Below are positions 54,201 to 64,000 of a stretch of DNA of 64,000 nucleotides, piece by piece. Source of the stretch: Ridgeia piscesae (taxonomy: Eukaryota > Annelida > Polychaeta > Sabellida > Siboglinidae). The stretch is taken from NCBI GenBank assembly GCA_025642075.2, contig JAODUO010000131.1:215001-279000 (forward strand). The letters are read 5' to 3'. Below the pieces are notes generated by a model. It made no database searches. It was not told the origin of the DNA and saw only the letters and a list, made by a program, of their open reading frames with translations. The position numbers were made by a program, and so were the translations under genes. The first letter of the stretch is position 1; every line of letters starts with the position of its first letter.

Positions 54201-57200
54201 ATGCCAATGAACCGAACAAATACAGAAAGAAGCGCACACAAAAATCTCACGGCATGCTCTTAAGTCAGTGCAATGTATAGAGAAATACCTGGCTTAAATT
54301 GAACGCGTGCTCCAGTTTCCGACTGGATCTTCTTGATCATATCACCTCCCTTGCCGATGACAACTCCGACCAAATTCCTTGGAACCGGGATCTGAAAACA
54401 CAGCAAACAAAGTAGAAAACGTGTCTTTCTAATTTCCTACCAAAGCCACAGCATTACATGTCTTGGACGTGTTACAATTAAAAACATGGTTCCTTACCTC
54501 CATCTGGTTGCGGCCTCCAGCGCCATAGTCACCTCCGTAACCCATCTGAAACATTAACGGAAATAAAGTCGTTATGGCCACAAATAGTGTACTAACAAGG
54601 CTAAAATACATAAGATTCCCACCCAAGTTCTTATTTTATTATCAATATTATAAATCATTCACCGACCCAAGTTAAAAATGAGCCAGTTTCACTCAGAAGT
54701 CCCAATTGTTAAATCAAGTATCGTTGCTGAAAAACTATAATTTATAAATATGTGATATGAGTCAGTGCTATGTTTTCAACAGTAACTAAGCACCAAATGC
54801 TGTGTGATCTACTCACATTCTGCATATCTTTTTCTGCCAGTAGATCGAGCACCATCTCCTTTGCACGCTGCAACAACGAGTGAATGACCATTGAACATTT
54901 TTGTTAAACTAAATGCAACCAAAACATCATTTCTTTAGAAACAAAGTACACAGTAAATTACACTGACTTTTACTGAATTGACGATAATCACATTGTAAAG
55001 GGTGCATTGGTCTATCAGGCTTTTATGCAGGATAAATTAATTCCAATCCAAAAAATTACCAGTGACCTACACCTATACCCTCTCCAAAATTTCAGCCAAT
55101 CCAAAACAACTCTACTGGTCCAAAAGCTGGGTGGGCAGGCCTTATGAAAAAGCTACGCCACCCACACAAAGCATGATGAACTAGTTGAAATGATGGTGAT
55201 CAGCACTACATTTTCTTCCATGGTCTCCCACAATGGGCCGAGGGAAGAAAGGAGACATGTTACTACACAGTCCTGGTACCCACCTGACATCTCATGGCCT
55301 CGCCAGTGATGCGCAGAGGCTTGTCATGATGAGTCGGCTGGTTGCTGTCCTGGATCATCACCATCTTCACACCAGCCCTCTCCTGCAACACAACCACAAG
55401 TGAACATCACATCACATCACATCACATCACATCACATCACATCACATCACATCACATCACATCACATCACATCACATCACACACAATCAACAACTGTTGC
55501 TAATGCGTCGAACTGAAATGTCTATGTCAAACAAATTGAGTCTTACATGTTCCAGAAATCGTTTAAAAACCACACTGCACGTCAGGTGTCGGTACACAAC
55601 AAGACAATAACACTAAATGGGTCACATTAAAGCCATCACATAACATCACTTCAAAAAGCAGTTCTATTTCAAACAAGTTGCCACAACGTATAACAGTGAA
55701 TGAGATGATCAAGCCTCCAACATCAGCTTGTTTAACCCTCTTTAACTCTACACAAATAAACAATGTGAAAAACCCCACCTGCAGCTGTTTGATGGTCTCG
55801 CCGCCCTTGCCAATGATCAGGCCAACCTTCATGCCTGGGATCATCATTTCTACCATTGTCGCGTTGTCTCCCATCGTACCATCCAGCATACCCTGCCCCT
55901 TCTGGATGATGTTACCAATCAGCTCCTGTGCCTTCCTAACAACCGACATCAACCATTAGCACAGCCACAACGTTGCAAACGAAAGTGGCAGAAAATCATG
56001 CAATTTCAGGAGCCCAATATTCACCCAGCCACTAAATTTCTACAAGTTACAGGATAACCTGTCAAGCTTTGTTACAGCACGCATTTACATACACATTTAC
56101 ACTACCAATGTAGATCAACTTTTCCTGCACAAATTACTTGTTTGAATACCAATTTTTCTTTGCAACAATTTGCATATGATACAAGTGTTTGAGTTCTCGT
56201 CTGATCTCATATGCACATGGTTTATTCCTTACACTGTGCACATACGATAGCAAGTAGTGTCTCAGATGGTAACATGTCAACTTACTCGATAGCCTCGCGG
56301 GTTCCAGTCAACGTGCACGGCCTCTCAGACATGCCACCACTGTCTACAAAGTCAACCAACACAGCACAGTAAGTAGATGTGCAGATACACCAACACAACG
56401 CGAATCATTGTGCGAACATGTTTAGTAGTAAACATCAACAATTAGATAAAGTTCTGTTAATAATCACTGGCAAAGCAAACGGCAGCAAATTTAAACAAAA
56501 GTGCAAGGTAAGCATTACTTATTTAACCATCTAACTCTGCATGTTACGCCATATATAAAAACAATAGCTGTCTGCAGCAATAAAGCCATACCTTCCAGGT
56601 TAATCTTGCAGAAAACATTTAACCACAAGCTGGCCTCAAAAGTTACAAATCCACAAAAACTACTGGAATATAAAAAACTTGATCACACTTAATCTTTCTT
56701 GAAAAACAAAACCCAGCAGATCCAACTACAAAATACCTCCGACATTGAGGATTTAGTCAACTGATCCAACAACAAAATCGACACCAATGTCCCAAGTATA
56801 TTTTGTTTACCCTTTGAAACTACCTATATCAAAAGCATATCTTATCAGCTAAGCACTCTCCGTCTAGTTACACCAAAGTGGCTAAACCTGTTGGCCCTAC
56901 CGGAACCTAGCATCACCCAAGGTTAAGGAGGCAACCCGTCAGGACAGTACGACCAAAACATGAATACAGATGCGCAGCATGGAATCTAATACACAGAATC
57001 AACTTGGGTTCGAGATTCAGCAAAGCATGGTTTGTTTTGTCCTGTACACCGAGATACAAGCAGTGTGACCAGCCTCCTCCATAACCTTGGTTGGCAGTCA
57101 CTAGAATGACGGAGACGTCTCCATCTCCAACTCACCTTCTTCTACAACATAAAACACAGCCTATTGGAAATGACCGTCCTTCCAGAGCGCCACCCCAACG

Positions 57201-60200
57201 CAATCACATCATTCCAACCCACACAAAGGCACCGATAACAACCAGGCCCTTAGTCTGAGTTAGTCAGAAATGTTGTGGCAATAACAAAGTGTGTATTTTA
57301 GCATGCAAACAGCCTGTATTGAAGCCATTCACATCAACCATATCAACTATTGGCTAGCTTAGTTTGTCTTTGCTAAAGCAGCATAATTTGAGCCATTTGT
57401 TCTACTATCAGTTGTTAATGTGGGCCGCTAGACTTTCATGACATGAAATATTAGTTGTTAACATAGTGGCTAGCTGGAACCCACTTGTCTTATCAATTGA
57501 AATTACCAATGCAGGCCTGTCATGAAGATACAAACATTGAGGAATGTCTTACACACTAAATCTGAGCTTTTCCTTCCCAATTGTTGGGAGTAATCAAACA
57601 TTTTCCCCACGACCAGGGCACGATTTCACAGTCCGAAAAAGGTCCTAAAAATCACTGGGGACACTGATAAGGAGGTTTTGTTTACGTACCAGGAGCAAAC
57701 TGGACCTTGCATCCGGTCTCCGTCTGAATCGATGCAATCTGTTCTCCGCCTTTGCCGATGACTGTCAACAGGACAAGTTTCCATAATTACTAGACTTGCA
57801 CAATAACAACATTTCTACAAAACACTGAACACGCATTCATGGCATAGCAATGTAATATCTACTTTGAATCACTTGCCAATACCTTTTTAGTGATACAAAT
57901 ACAATTTTATTGGAATAAGCCTATTTCAAACCTACTATTATAAGCATCATATCAATGAAGGAGACACCAATCACAACACAAGACAGCACTTACTGAGGCC
58001 GACCATCCTGTCCGGTACGGTCAGCGTCTCCGTGGTAACGAGCCCGAGACCCGAGTGGGCGCCACCCATGCCCATCGGCATCTGTTGCACTACCTGCTGG
58101 GCACTGCCCGTAATTCCGAGCTTAGCATTGATCTGCGATGCAGCAGCGGCAGCCTGGGCCGCTGCAGCGGCAGCCTGTGATCTGTGGGAAGACAAGTCAC
58201 CGTCACCGCTACAACACAACAACAACAGACGGTGAGTCTCCCTACATCACACACAAGATCTGCGCCACCACCACCCACGTGCCGGTTAACGCAATCTCAA
58301 CACAAGCTTTGGTGAAAAGTGCTAGGGTGGCGATATCACAGTTGTGAGCGATATCTACGTCAAGGCGCTCTCAAATGAGTATCAGTGTCATGCAGATGAA
58401 GCATCATCATAACCAATGTTACAAAACCACATAACAGGCCAATTTATTATTGCAGATGTTGTCAAATTATAATTACCGTGGCTACGTCACGCAACTTACT
58501 TTTGTGTATTTCTTACAAAATGTGTACAAGTAAAATTCAAAGTACACACTACACCGGTGTAAGCAAAATTCCAAATACACCAGCATATAACGGCTAAGTT
58601 GTGTCTAATAAACATCGAATAAACATGGTATTAGCTTAGCTAAATTCTATCATCCAGATAATGAGCCACCTTTCCCCGAAAGCATGCCTTTTGTATTATA
58701 AATTCTGCCTCAACACCAGTATCAGACATATTAGCAAGACGGCAACTAGTCCTGTGAAAAATTGACATAACTAGAAATGAAAGTTGTGTGTAAAGAATGA
58801 CACATGACAAGACGAAAATAGAACAAATGTGACCTACCTTTGATCAGCAATAGCCCGCAACTGGGCCCCAATGTCTGCAAAACAACACACACAAACCATT
58901 AGCACTATGTCATCCATCCAAAGAGAACAGATGATTTTTAAACTCACTATCTACCAACATGACGAGTTCCCTTCCTAACTAAAGATATCCACCCCTTCTG
59001 ATCAAAAACCACAGGCACATGCCAAGCTACAGTGCAATGCATCATTCAAATACCCTACTGTGTATGCGGCAAAGCAAAATTAAGACGAGTTGATAACTGC
59101 AGCAGGGCTGCACTGCTCATTGGCGTTCATAAACGCAGACGTTGGCAAGAGTGATGAGAAAGCTCGAGCAGTTTGGTTGTTATTGTTATTAATGCGCAGC
59201 ATGTAGTAAATGAAAGAATAAATTGCATGTGTAGAGAGTCGTGCAACTTGTAACCCTCGTGTTAGCTTAACGATCCAGTTAGCCTACACCAATACATAAC
59301 GCACACATGTAATACAGAACAGTAGAGCTACATGGAACGCGATCCAAGTGGTTCAGGTAGGAAGTCAGTTTCTTTTTACAAAGAACGACAGCGATATGTG
59401 CAGGGCTCCTACCTAGACACACATGAATATACTTCACATGCTGCTACTAGTGTGCATTGTTTGGTCACTGGACCCTGCAGGTGTTCGTAAGTGGGCAACC
59501 CCTTCGTACATTTTGAAATTTGCAGTCGTGTTAATCAATAGTAATAAACAGGATAGCCAGAGAATCGAGCGCAACAAATATAAAATATATGAGAAGTGGT
59601 AGGAGCCCGAACATAACATGTATCACCAAGATGAACAGTAAATAACAGACGCAATCAACAATCAGTACAAAATAGGTTGAATGGTAAATATGCATCAAAT
59701 ACAAGACATGTATCTTTCGCAATTATTATCCAACAGCATCAAAGATACAAGAATGAGTGAAAACAAACAATCAATACACAGAATGATGACATTCAAAGGT
59801 CATTACTGAATTTCCATGAAAAACATTTCAGGTGGGTTGACGTTCGGACCCCAAGCCCTAGACAAAAATATGCATGTAAGAAAACAAACGTAAGACGACA
59901 CCAGATTCATTAATTCACAGCAGATTGGCTGTTCATTTCCTATGCTTCATAGGGACATGGGTAAAAATGACAAAAAGGCAGCTGTTCTGTACCACATATA
60001 TCCAACCCTATCGACCGTCTTTCACCCTCACGAAATGCAATGATATAATGACATCGGTGACAAACAGAACAGGTCTGTTAGCCTTCCTGCATGTACGTTC
60101 ATAACAGACATCGTCACGATAAATCACAAGAGTAGCATATCCATTACACATGGCCAATATGCAGCACAATTATAGTATACATGGAAAAACATGTTTGGGT

Positions 60201-63200
60201 TAATGCAACACGTTCAATTCGCAACAATGAAAGAACACAACATGAGACATTCATACATGATGGAAATATCGAATGACAAAACAGAATGTGCATTTTTTAT
60301 GTGACAGTTACAACTGCATAGCGTAACGATTTTAGCTCTGCTACATGAGGTATTCCACTGCAGCAATACCGTGCATCTGCAATAGGCGAGGCAGACTGTG
60401 GATTCAGAACACTGCACAGTAGATGCAGTGGAAAACGTTAAACCAAGCAGACCAAAGAAAGGCGCACAAAACGAGCCTCGAGAAATTTACATACTAACCA
60501 AAACAAATTAGCCATCTTTTGGTTGCAACGGGTCAAATTTGCACTCTCTCTGCACCTGCTTTATAAGATACGACTGGTAATGAAGTAAATGAACCACCCC
60601 GTAACGTAATTACGTAACCCAATGTTAACTCCCCAGCCTTCTTACTTTATTATCATTGCAACTGTGGCATGTGTGTATGTATGTGTGTGATTCGGGCAGG
60701 TGGTGACGGTGGCGGAAGGGATCAAAAGGTCAACTGGCAGTGGTGGCGTGCTCTGCTACTTACTGTCAATGTCACTGATTGCAGCGTGTTTCTTTGGGTC
60801 TGGTTGGCTTTCTGGGGAGAGAACAAAAGCAAACCACAAAGAGTTAGACACCATGTAGAGGTGGCAACGGCTGTCGGGCGTGTAGTGCCAGGGCTTGAAC
60901 GCTTACCTACTGGTCCTGCTGCTGCTTCTTGCGTCTGGCCTGAACAAGCCGACGAATGCGACTACCGCGTCAGGTCCATTTGACATGCTCGTGGCAATTC
61001 AAAAAGCTGAAAGTACTGGCCCTGACCTCAGCGATCACAGACCTCAGGACCAGCGGATCGGGTTCAACCCCCGAGTCCACCAACATGCCTTCAGTTACAA
61101 CATCATCACAGGTGAGACAGACGCTAACAACGTCGGGTGTTGGATAGTCGTAGGATGGAAAATATGGTACAGCACAGAACCGCCACACCTTTCTAACGGG
61201 TTACCCGGCTAACTTACACGCCTGCACTGATTGGTTCGTGGGGGGCGGCGCTGAAAACAACAGCTGCAATGACAACATTCACACAACCAATCGTTTCCCC
61301 AGCCACTTCTTTCTCTCTGTGCCTTGTCCGACAACCTCTGGTCCAGACTGCAAAAGACACTCGCAATCGAGGGATACACCTGATGAACTGAACCAGGCAC
61401 TCAGAACATATGTGGACTGAGGCAAACAATGTCAAGCTCGTCAACAAGATTTTCAATTTTGAGAATTGTAAGCTGACAACATCACGATGTAAGTTACACA
61501 AAATTTGAAAAACTTCATGTTGTTTGCAATAAGAGAAATACCTTTATACCAGTAACATTCATGCCTTTACCAGAACCTTCCAACAGGAGAAACTATGACA
61601 ACATTTAGACTACAAACACTAACTAGACTACAGAAAGAATTCACTTAAGAAATGTCAACACCGCTACTGTTATTACCTGAAGAGTCCTCAAATGATCTCT
61701 TCATGGATGCCACATCATTTCCACTGGGTGGTGCAATTTTGGCTGCGATCTGTGCAAATAAACATAAGAGATTCATCCTTGGCCAAAAACGCAAATATTT
61801 TAACTCAGAGTTCATTTACATTTTTAAAGGAGGGTGATAGTTTTATGTAGAAACCCATCCACCCATCATTTGGATGGGTAAAACCAATTGTGAATGGATA
61901 GATATATCATTGGACCAGTAAAAAAATGAATGAACAAAAAAGGTATCCAAAATCATATATATTGTCAGTTCTGCCTTAAAAATTGGACGTCACGTGTGTT
62001 TGTAATTTATTTCAGGTCATCTCAATTGGCTTGTATCTATATTATGAGTTTGTAATATATACATGTCCAACAAAAAGTACGACTGGACTTTTTTTGACCT
62101 GCATAAGATGCTGAGGATGGTTGCCGTTTTATGTTATGTGCATCTTTCAAGGTTATCTCTACATCCAGTGTGCATACTGCTGGGGAGACATTAATGTGCC
62201 TATTTTTTGCGACTTGTCATTTCAACAGTGCTAGCGGGAAGTAATGTTGCTTGCTTGAGCAGTGGTGAAAATTCAATAAATATGCACTTATGCAGAATTC
62301 GGACCCACCTCAATTTTGCTATTATAACTGTAAATTTGCCAACATCTGATACCTGATTTTGTTAATTTAACATCATCTTGCGCATATTTTTGTTTTATAA
62401 ACAGGCAACAGCACATCTTAGCAAGACTTTTGAGTTTGAAAAGACAGCGCAGGCGGCATATACAAACTGTTTATTGCTCATTCCATGTGTACAACGCAAT
62501 GACACATGCACCGCTGCAACTGGCACAAATCGGAGCGTTATTTTGGTATCAAAATGCAATATTTGCGAAACATGTATATCTGGGAATGCTGATTGGTCAT
62601 GTTTAGTATTAAGAGTTTGTATGAGGCATTCAATACAGGCAAATATACAGTAAAAACGGCCAAATTTAGGTGGGTCTGAATTCTGCACAAGTGCCAACAA
62701 ATCTGCTGTACAACCACTCAATAATTATCGGGCATTAGGATTACCTGATGTTTTTTTTTATTATATCCCCATGATTTTAGTAGTGATTTAGACATTTAGT
62801 TATTACAATTATTAGTATTCCTTTAGCAATAAAATTATACATCATTTTTATTTATAGTAAACAGCAGCAGTTATGATTTCTATTGGAACGGTATGTTAGA
62901 AAAATTTTACTGGGTACTTTGAGGGTAAATAATAGAATTAATAAATAAATAAGAACACAATACTTTAATACTGAACATTCAACACGATATAGGGTGAAAC
63001 ATGCCAAAGTACAGATGCTATTGAGGGGACCAGATAGTGTGATCAAAAAGTTCTTTTGTATAATTTTCTAAGTCAGATAATTTTTCTGTTCTATCAAGTC
63101 TATCTCATAATCATTCATCATCAGATGAAAGTCTTGCTCATTAAACATCCCTATTTTATCTAAATTCATCTACAAATCCAGTTCTGCTTGAAACAATAAA

Positions 63201-63662
63201 GTAATGCTAAATTATTGCGACTTTCTTTCGTTTTTGTCTAGACTAGAGAACGCAAATTTGTGGCGCGGAAATTAGGAACAGGGCCTACATGTTTGCGCCC
63301 GTATAAAAAGTGCTAACACCTCAGTTAAACGTACATAGGGCTTATTAATTGGCCTAACCACAGAGATTGTGAATACATAATTTTGACTACACGTGTATGC
63401 ATCTCACTCAATTTTCTTTTGACGTTTTACATTTTTGATCACTACGCAGAAGCCAGGAGCTTCTCCCACCACGAGGTTCCGTTGACCTACATTTACCGGC
63501 TAAAAAAGATTCACTATTAAACGTGCATAGTGTTATTAAAACATGTAACAAACACTGTATATTGCTTCACCACACCTGTCTTGCTTTTGCTATCGCATCA
63601 TTAAGGGGAGCTTGGCTTCCCATACCGCCAGATTGTTGTGTAAGCGACGAAAAATCCATCAT
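48240..63662 (-). CDS. FUBP: FUBP/KSRP-family protein, four KH domains
   Basis: Twenty minus-strand exons in transcript order: 63662-63576, 61749-61677, 60811-60764, 58874-58838, 58181-57994, 57761-57690, 56343-56286, 55935-55779, 55382-55284, 54867-54817, 54545-54498, 54391-54289, 53382-53282, 52874-52694, 51416-51259, 50862-50783, 49502-49378, 48938-48747 and 48373-48240 (TAG). All phases agree, giving 663 residues. N-terminus: [15 protein letters not shown] with [15 protein letters not shown], the usual FUBP N-terminal helix. KH1 about 134-190, KH2 about 218-285, KH3 about 307-374, KH4 about 412-487, each with an intact GKGG nucleic-acid loop. Between KH3 and KH4 is an RGG-rich stretch ([16 protein letters not shown]). 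The C-terminus is Pro/Gln-rich with the tyrosine motifs [12 protein letters not shown] and [13 protein letters not shown]. These proteins bind single-stranded DNA and AU/U-rich RNA in the nucleus and affect transcription, splicing and mRNA decay. It cannot be assigned to FUBP1, 2 or 3. The start is a tandem ATG. (The list prints 19 intervals; the twentieth piece is the optional microexon 57136-57141.). Confidence 0.93.
49512..50396. repeat. 34-bp minisatellite in FUBP intron, about 26 copies
   Basis: Units of about 34 bases containing AACTACTTCGTCTCCACAC and TTCACCACAGCAGGC fill most of the intron between exons 50862-50783 and 49502-49378. The array comes within about 15 bases of the minus-strand acceptor. 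Confidence 0.95.
51714..52215. repeat. Dispersed repeat with direct terminal repeats, copy A
   Basis: A block starting TCGGGAGGTCTACTATCAAA and AGCCAACAGATGGCTCTGAC recurs about 420 bases later at 52136-52207 after an internal section ending CAACACAAAATAAATTTGCA. The same two-ended arrangement occurs at 53466-54030, almost identical. It looks like a small element with direct terminal repeats (TRIM-like) or a tandem dimer. Non-coding. Confidence 0.75.
53466..54030. repeat. Dispersed repeat with direct terminal repeats, copy B
   Basis: Near-identical to copy A, including the internal GTGTACGCTGGTGTGTT and CCTGTCGGTCTGCTACACCA blocks, with the second terminal repeat at 53888-53960. Copies A and B sit in introns on either side of FUBP exons 52874-52694 and 53382-53282, in the same orientation. 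Confidence 0.8.
55404..55481. repeat. (CATCA)n pentamer microsatellite
   Basis: About 15 units of ATCAC/CATCA directly upstream (minus sense) of FUBP exon 55382-55284, ending about 20 bases from its acceptor. Confidence 0.95.
57136..57141 (-). CDS. FUBP: Candidate 6-nt in-frame microexon of the FUBP gene
   Basis: On the minus strand, a pyrimidine-bearing acceptor TTTTATGTTGTAG is followed by AAGAAG and a strong donor GTGAGTTGG. Flanking exons 57761-57690 and 56343-56286 already join in frame (phase 1). Including AAGAAG would change ...FAP-D-SGG to ...FAP-E-E-D-SGG inside KH1, after the beta-2 strand, without altering the frame. The prediction rests only on splice-site quality and frame. Confidence 0.4.
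61840..62045. repeat. Dispersed repeat, copy 2 (see 4156-4420)
   Basis: TTTATGTAGAAACCCATCC, CATCATTTGGATGGGTAAAA and CACGTGTGTTTGTAATTTAT follow the same order as in the first copy. It lies in FUBP intron 1. Confidence 0.6.
62284..62694. mobile_element. 411-bp MITE with terminal inverted repeats
   Basis: The left end GCACTTATGCAGAATTCGGA with CCCACCT matches the reverse complement of the right end, GCACTTGTGCAGAATTCAGA with CCCACCT. Weaker pairing continues to about 60 bases. The interior is non-coding. A target duplication is not obvious. In FUBP intron 1. Confidence 0.8.
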
Positions 63663-63730
63663 GATCACAACCAGTTTGCAGCGCCTTCTTCGATCTTACG
63701 AGCTTTCACGTGATTGGTCTAAAATTAAAT
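63663..63730 (-). promoter_or_regulatory. FUBP 5' UTR and proximal promoter with CCAAT and E-box
   Basis: About 45-55 bases upstream of the tandem start codon, the minus strand reads AGACCAATCACGTGAAAGC, that is an adjoining CCAAT box (63713-63717) and CACGTG E-box (63707-63712). No TATA box is seen, as is usual for a housekeeping regulator. The transcription start cannot be fixed from sequence, and these boxes may be transcribed if it lies further out. Confidence 0.4.
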
Positions 63731-64000
63731 ATATTTATAAAAAGATAATTATTTGTCCATTCGATATACTATTATTATTGACACATTTACGTTTATTTAA
63801 ATATATCAGCATATATGCATTTAATAGTGTAATATTTCTGCATTCCTATGTCATTTACGTCGATTCATTTGAGTAAAATGTTTGCGTTTTTCCGTATTAC
63901 TGAGAAGCCGGCTGTAGAGAAAGAACGAAATACATGTGGTAAAACGAAACGACTCAAGAGCCTTTGAAACTGTTTCGTTTCACAAGGCATTTGGGACGCC
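63731..64000. other. Upstream flank of the FUBP gene
   Basis: AT-rich sequence with no supported feature. The small frame at 63523-63876 on the plus strand overlaps FUBP exon 1 in antisense and has no motif. Confidence 0.5.

Overview
This window is metazoan nuclear DNA. Every confident gene is cut into many short exons with GT...AG introns. The non-coding DNA is full of animal-type retroelement and DNA-transposon remnants, tRNA-derived SINEs and very long microsatellites. Three genes can be rebuilt exon by exon with matching splice phases. A NIT-domain receptor cyclase and a single FUBP-type KH protein, together with the repeat content, suggest an invertebrate. A marine lophotrochozoan such as a mollusc fits best, but the sequence does not prove it.

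Layout. (1) 871-14870, plus strand: a fold-type-I PLP-dependent aminotransferase of the YER152C / 2-aminoadipate-transaminase-like group. Nine exons are visible and the 5' end lies beyond the left edge. Its introns hold a 32-bp minisatellite, hAT-like and Penelope-like remnants, SINEs, a 23-bp minisatellite that starts at the exon-3 splice donor, and a 2.8-kb array of an 88-bp satellite. (2) 14871-19515: intergenic, with (TGG)n, (ACACACAA)n, a LINE 3' fragment and (ATAC)n. (3) 19516-37440, plus strand: a 13-exon, 631-residue membrane protein with the order TM1 - NIT-like sensor - TM2 - class III cyclase domain. The cyclase domain has lost the first metal-binding Asp and both guanine-selecting residues, so it looks like a pseudo-guanylyl cyclase. 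Its introns contain LINE fragments starting within about 15 bases of two splice donors, more than 1 kb of Z-DNA-prone TG/CG repeats, and about 20 tandem copies of its own exon-11 end plus splice donor. (4) 37441-48239: intergenic, with a LINE-free 55-bp satellite, two foldback elements nearby and the probable 3' UTR of the next gene. (5) 48240-63662, minus strand: a complete FUBP/KSRP-family four-KH RNA- and ssDNA-binding protein (20 exons, 663 residues, plus a candidate 6-nt microexon), convergent with gene 2. Its promoter side lies at the right edge.

How the genes relate: nothing indicates a shared pathway. The aminotransferase is metabolic, the NIT-cyclase-like protein is a surface receptor, and the FUBP protein is a nuclear gene-expression regulator. 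The most notable theme is the non-coding architecture: two unrelated genes each carry a tandem array grown from a 5' splice site, and introns 4, 5 and 8 of the receptor gene are almost entirely simple repeat.
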